A DNA stretch of 64,000 nt from assembly GCF_012516375.2 (NCBI RefSeq), contig NZ_CP051204.2:1116001-1180000 (forward strand), written 5' to 3'. The DNA comes from Chitinophaga oryzae (lineage in GTDB: Bacteria; Bacteroidota; Bacteroidia; Chitinophagales; Chitinophagaceae). Positions 15,864-24,561 of this stretch are shown in pieces. Every line of letters begins with the position of its first letter. Position 1 is the first letter of the stretch. The translations under genes and the position numbers were made by a program. Below the pieces are notes generated by a model that saw nothing but the letters and a program-made list of their open reading frames with translations, was not told the origin of the DNA and made no database searches.

Positions 15864-16247
15864 TTATTGTTTATGTGGTAAGTACTTCCCGATAACTTCA
15901 ATCAGGTAGCCCGGCCCGCACATGGGTTTAATAATATAATCGTCAGCTCCTGCCTCCGTGATGGCGTGTATATCGGTTGGCCCCCTACCGATGAAGGTGA
16001 TTACGATGATGGGAATGGAGGCGTTTTGTTCCCGTATTTTCCTGACAACTCGTAAGGACTTCGCCAAAATACTCATGTGAACGATTACTACCCCATATTC
16101 ACGCTCCTGGTCAGCAAAGGCTTCTATACAAGTGTATATATTCGGCCGTCTGTCTATGATATAGTTCCTGTTTATCAAATAAGGAACAAAACCAGTGCTA
16201 CATGGGCACTCGTTAGCGGCATCAACTAAGAGAATGTCTACTTTCAT
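15864..16247 (-). CDS. Degenerate receiver-domain protein (no phospho-acceptor Asp)
   Basis: This 127-residue single receiver fold opens with DILLVDAAN, has EYGVVIVHMSI at strand 3, PIIVITFIG at strand 4 and DDYIIKPM at strand 5. The strand-3 Asp that is normally phosphorylated is His57, and the acidic pair is reduced to Asp9-Ala. Thr and Lys remain. It should therefore not be a normal phospho-switch and may bind partners constitutively. It lies just inside the left end of the integrase element, upstream of a small membrane protein and reading the same way. Confidence 0.75.
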   Translation of the reverse strand: MKVDILLVDAANECPCSTGFVPYLINRNYIIDRRPNIYTCIEAFADQEREYGVVIVHMSILAKSLRVVRKIREQNASIPIIVITFIGRGPTDIHAITEAGADDYIIKPMCGPGYLIEVIGKYLPHKQ

Positions 16248-16260
16248 GAGGCAATGTTGA

Positions 16261-16512
16261 TTATCGGGTTGAAACTATTTTTTGTGGTAAATCCAGTAGG
16301 AGGTTGTGGATAAAGCTGTCCTGCTCGGTGATAATCCAGATACAAAAGGCTAGCGCAACGGTTAGACACAGGGTAATCCCACATAGAAAGCCAATGAGAA
16401 TGTCAAAGGGGATTTTGTTAAGGGTTTTGGCGGCGGCTTTAACGTTCATATCAAAGTGAGGTTTGGTGAGGTAGAACGCGCCGGAAATATATGAAAAAGG
16501 CGCGGAACTCAA
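16261..16512 (-). CDS. Small membrane protein
   Basis: It has one clear membrane segment, ILIGFLCGITLCLTVALAFC, flanked by charged residues. The likely start is the internal MNVKAAAKTLNK at 16449, giving about 62 residues; the longer frame gives 83. It ends 13 bases upstream of the receiver gene start, so the two are probably co-transcribed. The function is unknown. Confidence 0.5.
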   Translation of the reverse strand: MSSAPFSYISGAFYLTKPHFDMNVKAAAKTLNKIPFDILIGFLCGITLCLTVALAFCIWIITEQDSFIHNLLLDLPQKIVSTR

Positions 16513-16520
16513 CTTGCCGC

Positions 16521-16611
16521 CCGACCCGCCAAGGTGGACACGGACAAGAAGAGCCCGCGCACTAAGGTGGCGGGCTTCACTCTTACCCCGTGTCCTATTT
16601 TGGCGGGTCGG
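16521..16611. repeat. Long imperfect inverted repeat with nested hairpin
   Basis: The arms at 16521-16543 and 16588-16611 share CCGACCCGCCAA and GACACGG in inverted orientation. Inside, GAGCCCGC pairs with GCGGGCTTC. The whole 91-base unit is GC-rich in an AT-rich setting. It sits directly upstream of the small membrane protein gene and may be a MITE-like or REP-like unit, or a strong hairpin insulating the flanking genes. Confidence 0.55.
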
Positions 16612-16684
16612 ACAGGATAAAAGCGATGCCTTTTTAATTATTTATGGGATCGCAAATATAGACTAAGATACTAAAAATATCATT

Positions 16685-16712
16685 CCATGTGTAATTACAC
16701 ATGGTTTTTTTT
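16685..16712 (+). promoter_or_regulatory. Perfect palindrome with T run upstream of the XRE gene
   Basis: CCATGTGTAATTACACATGG is a perfect 20-base palindrome followed by eight T residues. It lies 44 bases upstream of the XRE start at 16749. It fits an operator bound by a dimeric HTH protein, though the T run also makes it look like a terminator. Confidence 0.5.
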
Positions 16713-16748
16713 ATAAGGATTGGACAGATTGGGACGAACTCGACAAAG

Positions 16749-16976
16749 ATGATTAAAGATTCCAAAGAAGTACTGGCAACACTCGGTCAAACACTGAAAA
16801 AATATAGAGAACAGGCAAAGCTTAGTCAAGATAAGCTTGCTGCTAAATGTGATACGGAACAGGCAGATATTAGCCGGATTGAGGCCGGATTGTTGAATCC
16901 TGGTGTTCTAGTTATCGTTGATTTGGCCCGTGGGTTAGGTATTACTCCTGCAACGCTTTTAGAAGAAATCCAATAG
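16749..16976 (+). CDS. XRE-family transcriptional regulator
   Basis: This 75-residue protein is one complete Cro/CI HTH domain: LGQTLKKYREQAKLSQDKLA, then CDTEQADISRIEAGLLNP, then VLVIVDLARGLGITPATLLE. The ATG at 16749 (MIKDSKEVLATLG) is preferred, because the upstream start at 16701 would fall inside the palindrome. It probably controls genes of the integrase element, and itself through the palindrome at 16685. Confidence 0.82.
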   Translation: MIKDSKEVLATLGQTLKKYREQAKLSQDKLAAKCDTEQADISRIEAGLLNPGVLVIVDLARGLGITPATLLEEIQ

Positions 16977-17144
16977 TTGCATAAATATCAATTCTATTCG
17001 ATACTATTGCTCGATTGTTGTTCTTTCTTTTAGCTGTGTACCTAAATTGGATAAATTATAAGTTGGTAAGATCAGTGGATTCAGATTAGCTACGGAGGTT
17101 AAGGTTGTAATGAACGCTCTTAAATAGGGGAATACTAAGGCGAT

Positions 17145-18375
17145 TGAAAGCTTCCCATTAAAACGTAACGGTTAAAAATATCGAATAATCGTTAAATTTA
17201 ATGGGTATGAAAAAATCAAAATTTACAGAAAGCCAGATTATTGGGATTCTAAATGGCCAGGAATCAGGCAAATCGGTAGCCGACATCTGTCGTGATCATG
17301 GAATAAGCCAGGCGACATTTTATCAGTGGAAGTCGAAATACTCCGGGCTTGAAGTCAATCAGTTAAAGAAACTGAAGGATCTGGAGTCGGAACTTGCCCA
17401 GTACAAAAAAATAGTAGCGGAACAAGCCTTTCAGATCACCGTAATGAAAGATGTCATAGAAAAAAAGCTCTAACGCCTGCAGATAAGCGTGAGTTGGTGG
17501 ATTATGCCCGTGATAGCCATAAAATGAGTATCCGGCAGGCGTTAAGATTGTTTCAAATCCATCCTTCTGTTTACTATTATAAACCATTGCCAGACGGTGA
17601 CGAAGATATTCGGGAGAAATTATCTGAATTGTCGCAATTGCATAATCGCTGGGGATTCTGGATGATGCACCATTATCTGCGTAATCTGAACCACAAATGG
17701 AATCACAAGCGGGTATACAGGGTCTATACAGAGATGGGACTCAATATGAGGCGTAAGCATAAAAAACGCCTACCAGCAAGAATAATGGAGCCATTGCTAC
17801 AGCCTCTCAGACCTAATATAACCTGGTCCATGGATTTTATGCATGACACACTAAGCAATGGTGTTACTTTCAGATCATTTAATATCATCGATGACTATAA
17901 CAGAGAGGCTCTAAACATCACTATTGATACCAGCTTAACCAGCAAGCGTATTATCAGGCAGCTGGACCAATTGATTGCCTGGCGTGGACAACCGTTAAAG
18001 ATCAGAGTCGATAATGGGCCGGAGTTTGTTGCTGAAGCACTCTCTCAATGGGCTGAGATCCGATGTGTCGAACTCAAATTCATCCAGAAGGGTAAACCTT
18101 TCCAGAATGGTTATATGGAGCGCTTCAATAGAAGCTACCGCGAGGAAGTATTGGATGCATTTTGTTTTACCCGCCTGGGGGAAGCTCAAATACTTTCAAA
18201 CGCCTGGATGTGGGTGTACAACAACCAAAGACCACACAAGGCACTGGGTTACAGATCGCCAATAGATTTTCTATGTCGGCATCAAAAAACCAACACATTT
18301 CCTACTCTTCAAAAAGATGAAGGATTTGAGTGGGAAACCTTAGTTGAAAACGTTACTGTCTGAGGGAAGCTTTCA
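17145..18375 (+). mobile_element. IS3-family insertion sequence
   Basis: The ends carry inverted repeats beginning TGAAAGCTTCCC (17145-17156) and, in inverted orientation, GGGAAGCTTTCA (18364-18375). Internal similarity (AACGT) extends further in. Length is about 1231 bases, usual for IS3. The two transposase frames fill the element. I see no obvious target duplication at the borders. On the right it interrupts a minus-strand gene (18353-18526). Confidence 0.85.
17201..18363 (+). CDS. IS3-family transposase, OrfA and OrfB joined by -1 frameshift
   Basis: OrfA (17201-17473, 90 residues) has the HTH SESQ-like start (KSKFTESQIIGIL), ADICRDHGISQATFYQWKSK and a coiled C-terminus. OrfB (to 18363) is the rve-type integrase core: SMDFMHDTL gives the first Asp, RVDNGPEF the second, and NGYMERFNRSYREEVL the Glu, so DDE is complete. 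The frames overlap at A-AAA-AAG (17460-17466), the classic slippery site, and OrfB lies in the -1 frame. The frame switch is therefore programmed here, unlike the other frame breaks in the window. Both frames look intact, so the copy may be active. Confidence 0.92.
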
Positions 18376-18526
18376 CAATGCCCACTCCTTCAATAAAAAA
18401 ATATACTCCGTCGCCAATCCACATATCATGGTTTAAGGATTCTCGAAAATTATTGGTGAGTATACTTTCAATGTTTTCGGGGTACGTTCCATGATAGCCG
18501 GTATATTTAGGACTTACTTTATACAC
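18353..18526 (-). pseudogene. 5' fragment of an ADP-ribosyltransferase-like gene cut by the IS
   Basis: Reading from GTG 18526 the frame gives VYKVSPKYTGYHGTYPENIE, then SILTNNFRESLNHDMWIGDG and VYFFIEG. It then runs into the IS end and stops at 18353. YHGT near the start, followed by a NNF..S....W.GDGVYFF segment, recalls PARP/ART-like domains found in Bacteroidota and Firmicutes island proteins. About 50 native codons remain, and the rest was not found left of the IS. The family call is tentative. Confidence 0.5.
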
Positions 18527-18653
18527 ATTATATTTTTATAATACCTAAAGTAACGAAAGGATTAAAAATAAAAAAATTAAGTTGCAATAAGCATAAACGA
18601 ATGAATAGAAATACACGTCACGTATTTAATTACTTTTACCAATTTCTAGGATG

Positions 18654-19931
18654 TCATATTATGTCATAGGTAAATAGACAATTGATATCGTTTAATCTCC
18701 CTGGCATAATCATCTTTCCCATACGCGCGTATATGATTGCGGAAAAATCTTCCGGCTGAGGAATCAACTCACCGGCGGCTGTATATAAAACCTCGCAAAA
18801 CTTAGCATTTCTTAACATATAAGTCACGATTTTATAATCGTCAATTTCTGTTATGACCGCTATAGCATTGATTTCATGCTCCTGTCCATCGATGGTAAGC
18901 GTGTATTTGTCCTCCGGTGGTGGTGCTGGATGAAACTGCTGAAGGTCAAATCGGGTAAGATAATCCCGTAAATCTAATCCTTGGGCGCGCTCGGTTACGG
19001 TTGCACCGCGTTCCAGGAGGTCGGATACTGTTACAGCGGCAATACCGGCCAGTTCTTTAGCCTTGCTATTCCATAAAGTGAACGCCCTGCCATCAGGGGA
19101 AAGATCAGGAAAGAGAAACACTTGTCTACCGGTAAGCGCCTGACACCGTTCAACAGTAAGGTAAGACAGACTCCCGGCAGCCAGCCAAATAAAAGCAGGA
19201 AGATAGACGCTTGCAACAATGGCCGTTGCCGGCGCTTCCACAATAGCGACCGGTTTACCGAGGCTGCTAGGCAATAGGTATTCCCCGAAAAGACAGCCGA
19301 CGAAGTTGCCCGCTTGTTCTAAATAAGCAGCCAGCCAGCCGGGAAGGCACTCCCCTTTGGTTTCATGGTTGTATTTTAAAATACTGTGTATCCATGTTGT
19401 CCGGGAATTGCCATCTTGAGATTTGGCCGTATGGCCGGTATGATCAAACTGTTTTACTTGTCCGGCCCTAACGTTGCCGGATACATCGATCCACCAAAAT
19501 ACAGTAGCTCCCGGCCATCGGCTGCCGGAGGTGCCTATCTGGTATAGCTGAATTAATTCATGGGTTATTTCGCTTCCGAAAAGAGAATGCAGGTAGGTTA
19601 CAAAGCTATTTGTTTCAAATCCTTGCTGGCTTTGATTTAGAACATCAATAGGTATATAAGCCGGTGATCTGTTGGTTTCCTGTCTTTTGTAGTGCTGGCT
19701 ACGATGTAATGGTGTATGATGGCCCTTCCCCGCCTCATTTAACTGTGCCATTGTGCCAAAATCCGGTTTGAGGAAGTAGCCACAATTTACTTCCCTGTCA
19801 CATCGCCCATACTCTGTCGGCAGATATTCCCCTGTTTCTGTATCAATGAACCTTACAAACCGCTTCTTTCCACAACTGGGACAGATATGTTTTTTATTGC
19901 CCCTTTCTAACGTGTACCTGTAAGTATGCAT
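18654..19931 (-). CDS. DUF6371-type zinc-ribbon/Toprim-like protein of integrative elements
   Basis: The start was placed at ATG 19931 (MHTYRYTLERGNKKHICPSC). The longer frame to 20024 merely translates the inverted repeat upstream. The protein has 425 residues. It opens with a zinc ribbon (CPSCGKKRFVRF, then YGRCDREVNCGYFLKP). It then has DUF6371-like segments with FWWIDVSGNVRAGQVKQFD, an EYLLP...VAIVEAPATAIVAS stretch recalling a Toprim Glu, and FLFPDLSPDG. It follows the helicase gene in the same direction. The pair resembles primase-helicase functions split over two genes; a replicative role is inferred. Confidence 0.75.
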   Translation of the reverse strand: MHTYRYTLERGNKKHICPSCGKKRFVRFIDTETGEYLPTEYGRCDREVNCGYFLKPDFGTMAQLNEAGKGHHTPLHRSQHYKRQETNRSPAYIPIDVLNQSQQGFETNSFVTYLHSLFGSEITHELIQLYQIGTSGSRWPGATVFWWIDVSGNVRAGQVKQFDHTGHTAKSQDGNSRTTWIHSILKYNHETKGECLPGWLAAYLEQAGNFVGCLFGEYLLPSSLGKPVAIVEAPATAIVASVYLPAFIWLAAGSLSYLTVERCQALTGRQVFLFPDLSPDGRAFTLWNSKAKELAGIAAVTVSDLLERGATVTERAQGLDLRDYLTRFDLQQFHPAPPPEDKYTLTIDGQEHEINAIAVITEIDDYKIVTYMLRNAKFCEVLYTAAGELIPQPEDFSAIIYARMGKMIMPGRLNDINCLFTYDII

Positions 19932-19949
19932 AAAAAAAATTGTTTTTGG

Positions 19950-20016
19950 CCCTGCATATGCTACATATGCTACATAGCGTGACTGGCACCATGTAGGATA
20001 TGTAGCATATGTAGGG
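19950..20016. repeat. 26-bp near-perfect inverted repeat between helicase and DUF6371 genes
   Basis: The arms 19950-19975 and 19991-20016 match at 24 of 26 positions when inverted; the inner 16 bases CTACATATGCTACATA are exact. Each arm is itself built of GCTACATAT-like units. It lies in the short gap before the DUF6371 start. It may be an origin, an operator or an RNA hairpin. Confidence 0.6.
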
Positions 20017-20027
20017 CGGAACAAACA

Positions 20028-21626
20028 TTATTTTTCTAAGTAGACTACCATTCCCGGTGTCTTCCGCTCCATTTCATACCCTTGACTACGGAGTCTTTCG
20101 CTGACAGTTTTAGCCGAACAGACCCGATAACCGTTATCCGAACAGAATATTTTATACTGTGTATAAAGGTTTTTCAAGAGCAAAAACGCTATCCGTGATG
20201 GCCGGTAACCCTCATCTTCCAGGAACATCAACAGGCTATCAGATTGCTGTTGATACTGCTGTAGCTGCTGTGTGGCCGCATCGCAAGGAGAAAATTTTTT
20301 TTGTTCCATGAGCCGGCGAAGGCCTGCCAGTACCCAATTGAAAACGCCGGAAAGCTCCTGCTGAATGATCTTTTTAGAAAGTTCTTTGTCTTGGGCTTCC
20401 GGTGGTATCGTCACGTCAAAAGGGATGATCAGGAAGCGCCGGAAATAGGCGTTAGTATGTTCAACATCTCTGGGCAGTTCATTACAGTTAAAAATGAGCT
20501 TTGCGTAATGGGTGAGGTTAAAGGCTTGGCCGTATGGCTGCCGTGCCTCTACCGGCTCCCCGCTGGCCAGTTGCTTAAAGATGGACGCTTCCATATTTCC
20601 GTTGATTTCACTGGCATAGTTTACCAGTTTATTAGCCAGGTTAGCGCGGTAGTATCCGGTGGTGTCTGTAAGGCTTTGCAGGCTATAACTACAGACGTTT
20701 TCAGAGCCTAGCAGCGCGTTTATGACCTCAAAGAAGACAGACTTGCCGTTGGCTCCTGAGCCATATAGTAACAACGATTTCTCCAGTTTAAGCGTGCTGG
20801 GATGGATGAATACGTACCCGATGTATTCCGCTAACACGGTTTGACGCTGTACATCCGGTAACACAGTATTTAAATACTGTGTGAAAAGCGGGGCCGTCGC
20901 TGCTTTATCGAAAGCAAATGGAAGCTGGTAGGTAATGAAATCCTCGCGTCGGAAGTCCCGTAATTGGGTGCCTTCAGGCGTTATCTCAAACGTGCCGTTT
21001 TGCAGATTGATAAAAACAGCATTGTCGGGAACTATCGGGCTGGGTAGGTAGGCGGTATCAAAGAACTGTTTCAGCAGGTGATCGCGGAACATGTAGAACC
21101 GGCTTTTAAACTTGTCTATCCCCATTTTCTCGCCGCATTTTCCCAGAAAGGTTTTTAGCTCGTTGGTGTTAAGCTCCGACCAGTACGCGCCATTGTACAG
21201 ATATATAAAGTCCTGATGCCGGCATATTCCCCAGCGGTTGGCGGTAGCCGTCCTTAATATTTCCTCCACACAGATGATCAGGTAATGGGCTTGTTTGAGC
21301 TTACATTTACTTATGCTGGTGCGCAGGCTTTGAGCCTTCTCCCGGATGATTGGATCATCTTTCATCGCTCCGTTACCGGCAGACATCTGTTGTTCCACTA
21401 ATTCCAAGTCTTCCCGCAACGCTATAACGTGCGGGAAGGCTATGCCTTGGAAGTCTATTAAATCTACTTTTTCCAATAGCTGGTTTAGAATCAGTTGATG
21501 TGCCAGCGGCTTCCCCTGGGCCAACAATTCCCGGCTATGTTCCAGGATATCGGCAACAGTCAGTCTTTTTATAGTGTCGGAAAACTCTGGTTTGGTTGGG
21601 GGAGTGGTTACCTTACTTTCTGTCAT
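20028..21626 (-). CDS. D5/P4-type SF3 helicase (primase C-terminal ATPase)
   Basis: This 532-residue protein has a D5_N-like middle (DDLLKQFFDTAYLPSPIVPD to VFINLQNGTFEI). An SF3 helicase core follows, with Walker A YGSGANGKSVFFEVI at about 285-297, Walker B-like LVNYASEING, and motif C AKLIFNCNELP. A winged C-terminus follows, ending SAKTVSERLRSQGYEMER. This family unwinds DNA at the origin of phages, plasmids and satellite-like elements. It overlaps the preceding HTH gene by 14 bases and precedes the DUF6371 gene, forming the replication module of the integrase element. Confidence 0.88.
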   Translation of the reverse strand: MTESKVTTPPTKPEFSDTIKRLTVADILEHSRELLAQGKPLAHQLILNQLLEKVDLIDFQGIAFPHVIALREDLELVEQQMSAGNGAMKDDPIIREKAQSLRTSISKCKLKQAHYLIICVEEILRTATANRWGICRHQDFIYLYNGAYWSELNTNELKTFLGKCGEKMGIDKFKSRFYMFRDHLLKQFFDTAYLPSPIVPDNAVFINLQNGTFEITPEGTQLRDFRREDFITYQLPFAFDKAATAPLFTQYLNTVLPDVQRQTVLAEYIGYVFIHPSTLKLEKSLLLYGSGANGKSVFFEVINALLGSENVCSYSLQSLTDTTGYYRANLANKLVNYASEINGNMEASIFKQLASGEPVEARQPYGQAFNLTHYAKLIFNCNELPRDVEHTNAYFRRFLIIPFDVTIPPEAQDKELSKKIIQQELSGVFNWVLAGLRRLMEQKKFSPCDAATQQLQQYQQQSDSLLMFLEDEGYRPSRIAFLLLKNLYTQYKIFCSDNGYRVCSAKTVSERLRSQGYEMERKTPGMVVYLEK

Positions 21627-21927
21627 AAAGCCCCCCTTTTTGTTTAGCAGACCTGATTTGCATTAAAGACTGTTCCAGCTCTTCGCGCTTATAGCGTACC
21701 CTGGTACCCAGACGGTAGCCGGTAATTTTTCCCGACTTGGTATAATCTAACAGGGTAGGTAGGGAGATCCCTAATAATTGGGCCGCCTCTTTACGGGTTA
21801 ATAATTCCGCCGTCTTAGGAGACTGGCTTTTTACCTCTAAGTGTTTGGACAATTCACAACGAACCGTATCAGAAATCACATTTTTTAATTCCTCTAAAGG
21901 AATAGAAGAAAGAACTAAATTTTCCAT
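21613..21927 (-). CDS. Excisionase-like helix-turn-helix protein
   Basis: This 104-residue protein has the HTH_17/MerR-like winged motif LTRKEAAQLLGISLPTLLDY followed by KITGYRLGTRVRYKREELEQ. Proteins of this type bind att arms or promoters in Bacteroidota elements and promote excision or activate replication genes. It overlaps the helicase gene start, so the two are translationally coupled. Confidence 0.85.
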   Translation of the reverse strand: MENLVLSSIPLEELKNVISDTVRCELSKHLEVKSQSPKTAELLTRKEAAQLLGISLPTLLDYTKSGKITGYRLGTRVRYKREELEQSLMQIRSAKQKGGLYDRK

Positions 21928-22012
21928 TTGTCTAAACTTTGTTTTGTTTAAACAAATTTCACTTAGTCGGCCCTGGTTTACTTTCTGACTTGTTTCGTTC
22001 TACTTTCGCAGG

Positions 22013-22807
22013 TTATTTTAGATGCTCTTTTTTGGGCAAGGAAAACTTCAATTTGTTTTCAGCACAAAGGGAGTTGGTGCGGTCGCTCAATTCTTTGGCG
22101 AGGGTCGCGGGCGTGGTGTCAATATCGAAAATTTGCAGGTAGACAGCTGCGTCTTTCAAATAGGATGAAGTTGGCCGTTCCATATAACCTTTGGAAATCA
22201 GTTCTTCTATGATGCAACCCAATAAGGCGGGCGATCCCTTCCACTTAATTTTTACCGGAGGATCTGTTGTTATTTGGTTGGCCGGAAGTTCCTTTAGTTC
22301 CGTCAGTTTATTTGTTAATTCACGCAGTATTTGCGCGGCTGTGGCTATCTTTTTAATCTTGAAAAGCCATTTCCTGAAAAGGTCATCAAATATGTTATCG
22401 TAGCCAGTGTAATAATATGGTCTAATGAAATAATATAAATACGGTTTTATTAACTCTCTTTTCTCCGATAACGAATAGTCTTTACCCAATAGTGTATCCT
22501 CGATAATGACTTGCTCAAGTAATTGTCTCTTTTTTGAACAAAGCTGTTTTTTATGATTAGCAATGATTTCCGACAGTCTTTCTATTTGAAAAGTTGTTGC
22601 ATGTGGGGCAATCTTCTTGTATATTTTACCGGTTTCTTCGTTAACAATGTCGATTATAGGAAGGTCTGACATCTTCGAGTAAAGATTCAGCCCGTTAAAA
22701 TATATCTCAAATAGCTGTTCAAATATTCCTTTATTATTTTGAGGAATAACCATTTGCAACTCATTCTCAAGACTATCTCTGCGGGATACAAAATAATTTC
22801 TTGACAT
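22013..22807 (-). CDS. RteC-like protein
   Basis: This 264-residue protein has an N-terminus (LENELQMVIPQNNKGIFEQL) and an Arg/Tyr-rich centre, and its C-terminus resembles RteC: KIKWKGSPALLGCIIEELIS, then a KDAAVYLQIFDIDTTPATLA segment. RteC regulates excision of CTnDOT-type elements in Bacteroides. The gene lies between the integrase and excisionase-like genes, all read leftwards, which fits a role in control of excision. The similarity was judged by eye. Confidence 0.6.
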   Translation of the reverse strand: MSRNYFVSRRDSLENELQMVIPQNNKGIFEQLFEIYFNGLNLYSKMSDLPIIDIVNEETGKIYKKIAPHATTFQIERLSEIIANHKKQLCSKKRQLLEQVIIEDTLLGKDYSLSEKRELIKPYLYYFIRPYYYTGYDNIFDDLFRKWLFKIKKIATAAQILRELTNKLTELKELPANQITTDPPVKIKWKGSPALLGCIIEELISKGYMERPTSSYLKDAAVYLQIFDIDTTPATLAKELSDRTNSLCAENKLKFSLPKKEHLK

Positions 22808-22873
22808 CTTAATAGGGGTTAACTTTCTGCCTCTTAATCTTACTTAATCTAATTTACTAATTTTTTTAGCATT

Positions 22874-24169
22874 TCAAAAAACTTTTTCTGGTTCTTCCTT
22901 TTTATTACTTCTTTTTTCCCAATGCATTTTGAGTAGTACCGCGTGTTCTTTAGGTGTCAGTTTAATATACTTCATGAACATTTTTTCCGTGGTATGCCCG
23001 GTTATCGCCATAATGGTAAGCGTTGGGGTACCGGCCAAATACTCGTTGGTGGCAAAGGAGCGCCGGGCAGTATGAGAGCTGATCATTTTCCATTTGGGAG
23101 ATAATAGCGTTTCTGTCACACCTCCCTTTGTATAGGTCTTACTACATTCCTTTTCCAGCGCCGGAATCATTTCCCCCAGATCTTTCAGGTAAGCATTGGT
23201 TTTTTGGTTGCTGATGGACTTGGGAAGCTGGCCATTATATTTATCCAGTATCTTTTTGACAACCGGGTGTTCCGGTATAACCACCGGTTTACCGGTTTTT
23301 GTTTGCCGTATCTCTATAAAGCCGTCTTTGAAATCTTCCGGTTTCAACGTGGAATAATCGGAATAGCGCAGGCCGGTATAGCAGCCTATCAGGAACAGAT
23401 CACGTACCCTGTCAAGTTTGGGATGGCTGGTAAGGTCTATTTCTTCCAGTAGGGACAATTCAGTTTGATCAAGGTAAACATTATCGGTTTCTTCTGAAGG
23501 CTTAAAAAAGTAGCCACTTTCAAAAGATGGGTTGACATTGATACCTAGCCTTTTTGCATCGCCCAGGATAACGATAATCCGTTTGATGTGATCGCCTATG
23601 GTGTTATTGCTTAGGCTGACTTTATTTGTCAGGTAGGCAATGTAGTCGTTGTGAAACTGCAAATCGATGGTGTCAAAGTCAATTTTCCGGTTGTATACAG
23701 CCTTGAATTTCTTCAAATGGTTTAATGTCGTCGTATAGCCCTTATTGGTGGTTAGTGCTATCTTCTTCTTTGTCTTTGGGCTTAATCGTTCGCCCTTGGA
23801 AGTGCGGGTTACAAAGTCTTCAAAGTATTGAAAGAAATCTTTGTTCAGCACAGATGTTTTCTTGCCAAAGGTAATATCTAGCAACTCTTTAAGCTGCGCC
23901 GGCATGGGGATTTTGTTCTGATTGTCATTCTGGAATTTGCGCAGTGTGTTTTTGATCGTTTGGGCAATGTTGTCCAGGCGTGCGTTAAACTCCGAAAACT
24001 CCGGAAACCTTTTTGTTTCTCTGGCTCTATGTGTATCCGGATTCCAGTACTGTGGATCAATTTTCTCCGGAATGTAGTATTTCAGTTTCCCACCTTCATA
24101 AGTGATACGGGCGAAGATGGTTGTAATGGCTGTCGCGTCTGGGCGTTTGAGATAAAACTGTAAATCCAT
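22874..24169 (-). CDS. Tyrosine-type site-specific integrase
   Basis: This 431-residue protein has an N-terminal arm-binding domain (DLQFYLKRPDATAITTIFAR ... KLKYYIPEKIDPQYW) and a SAM-like core-binding domain (GYTTTLNHLKKFK). The catalytic domain has Arg in CYTGLRYSDYSTL, the HxxR box in SSHTARRSFATN, and His and Tyr in ITGHTTEKMFMKYIKL. All catalytic residues are present. It reads away from the tRNA-Lys gene 166 bases to its right. The GGGGTACAC pair lies just upstream of its start. It presumably integrates the element into the tRNA 3' end. Confidence 0.92.
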   Translation of the reverse strand: MDLQFYLKRPDATAITTIFARITYEGGKLKYYIPEKIDPQYWNPDTHRARETKRFPEFSEFNARLDNIAQTIKNTLRKFQNDNQNKIPMPAQLKELLDITFGKKTSVLNKDFFQYFEDFVTRTSKGERLSPKTKKKIALTTNKGYTTTLNHLKKFKAVYNRKIDFDTIDLQFHNDYIAYLTNKVSLSNNTIGDHIKRIIVILGDAKRLGINVNPSFESGYFFKPSEETDNVYLDQTELSLLEEIDLTSHPKLDRVRDLFLIGCYTGLRYSDYSTLKPEDFKDGFIEIRQTKTGKPVVIPEHPVVKKILDKYNGQLPKSISNQKTNAYLKDLGEMIPALEKECSKTYTKGGVTETLLSPKWKMISSHTARRSFATNEYLAGTPTLTIMAITGHTTEKMFMKYIKLTPKEHAVLLKMHWEKRSNKKEEPEKVF

Positions 24170-24199
24170 GGCGATAGGGTTAACGGGTTAAAAAATATT

Positions 24200-24220
24200 G
24201 GGGTACACGATGGGGTACAC
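24200..24220. repeat. Paired GGGGTACAC repeats, right end of the integrase element
   Basis: GGGGTACAC occurs at 24200 and 24212, 30 bases upstream of the integrase start. Unit, spacing and orientation equal those at 15781-15801. They may serve as arm sites and also let the integrase control its own promoter. Confidence 0.6.
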
Positions 24221-24289
24221 GAAACTTTGTTTTCTCTTTACTTCGTTTAATTCCGCTTTCTGCTGAAAGCCGCGCCCGGTAAAGAAAAA

Positions 24290-24320
24290 CGCCCAACCTT
24301 AGTAAAACTAAGATTGGGCG
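24290..24320 (-). terminator. Terminator downstream of tRNA-Lys
   Basis: In transcript sense CGCCCAATCTTAG pairs with CTAAGGTTGGGCG, with one G-T pair, followed by TTTTTC. It lies 14 bases after the tRNA 3' end. It is supplied by the integrated DNA and is nearly identical to the hairpin at 2922. Confidence 0.75.
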
Positions 24321-24334
24321 AATAAGATAAAAAG

Positions 24335-24407
<73 letters not shown>

Positions 24408-24561
24408 AATAATTCCCCGGAAAACGGGTAGCGACAAATTTAACGGTTCTCTCGCATATTTGTGTCCTTAATTTAATTAAATTTGGTTACAAGGTAAAAA
24501 TGTGGATAATTATCCATCATGTTGATAATCTAACCGTTAGCTTATTATAAAATTGTTTTTC

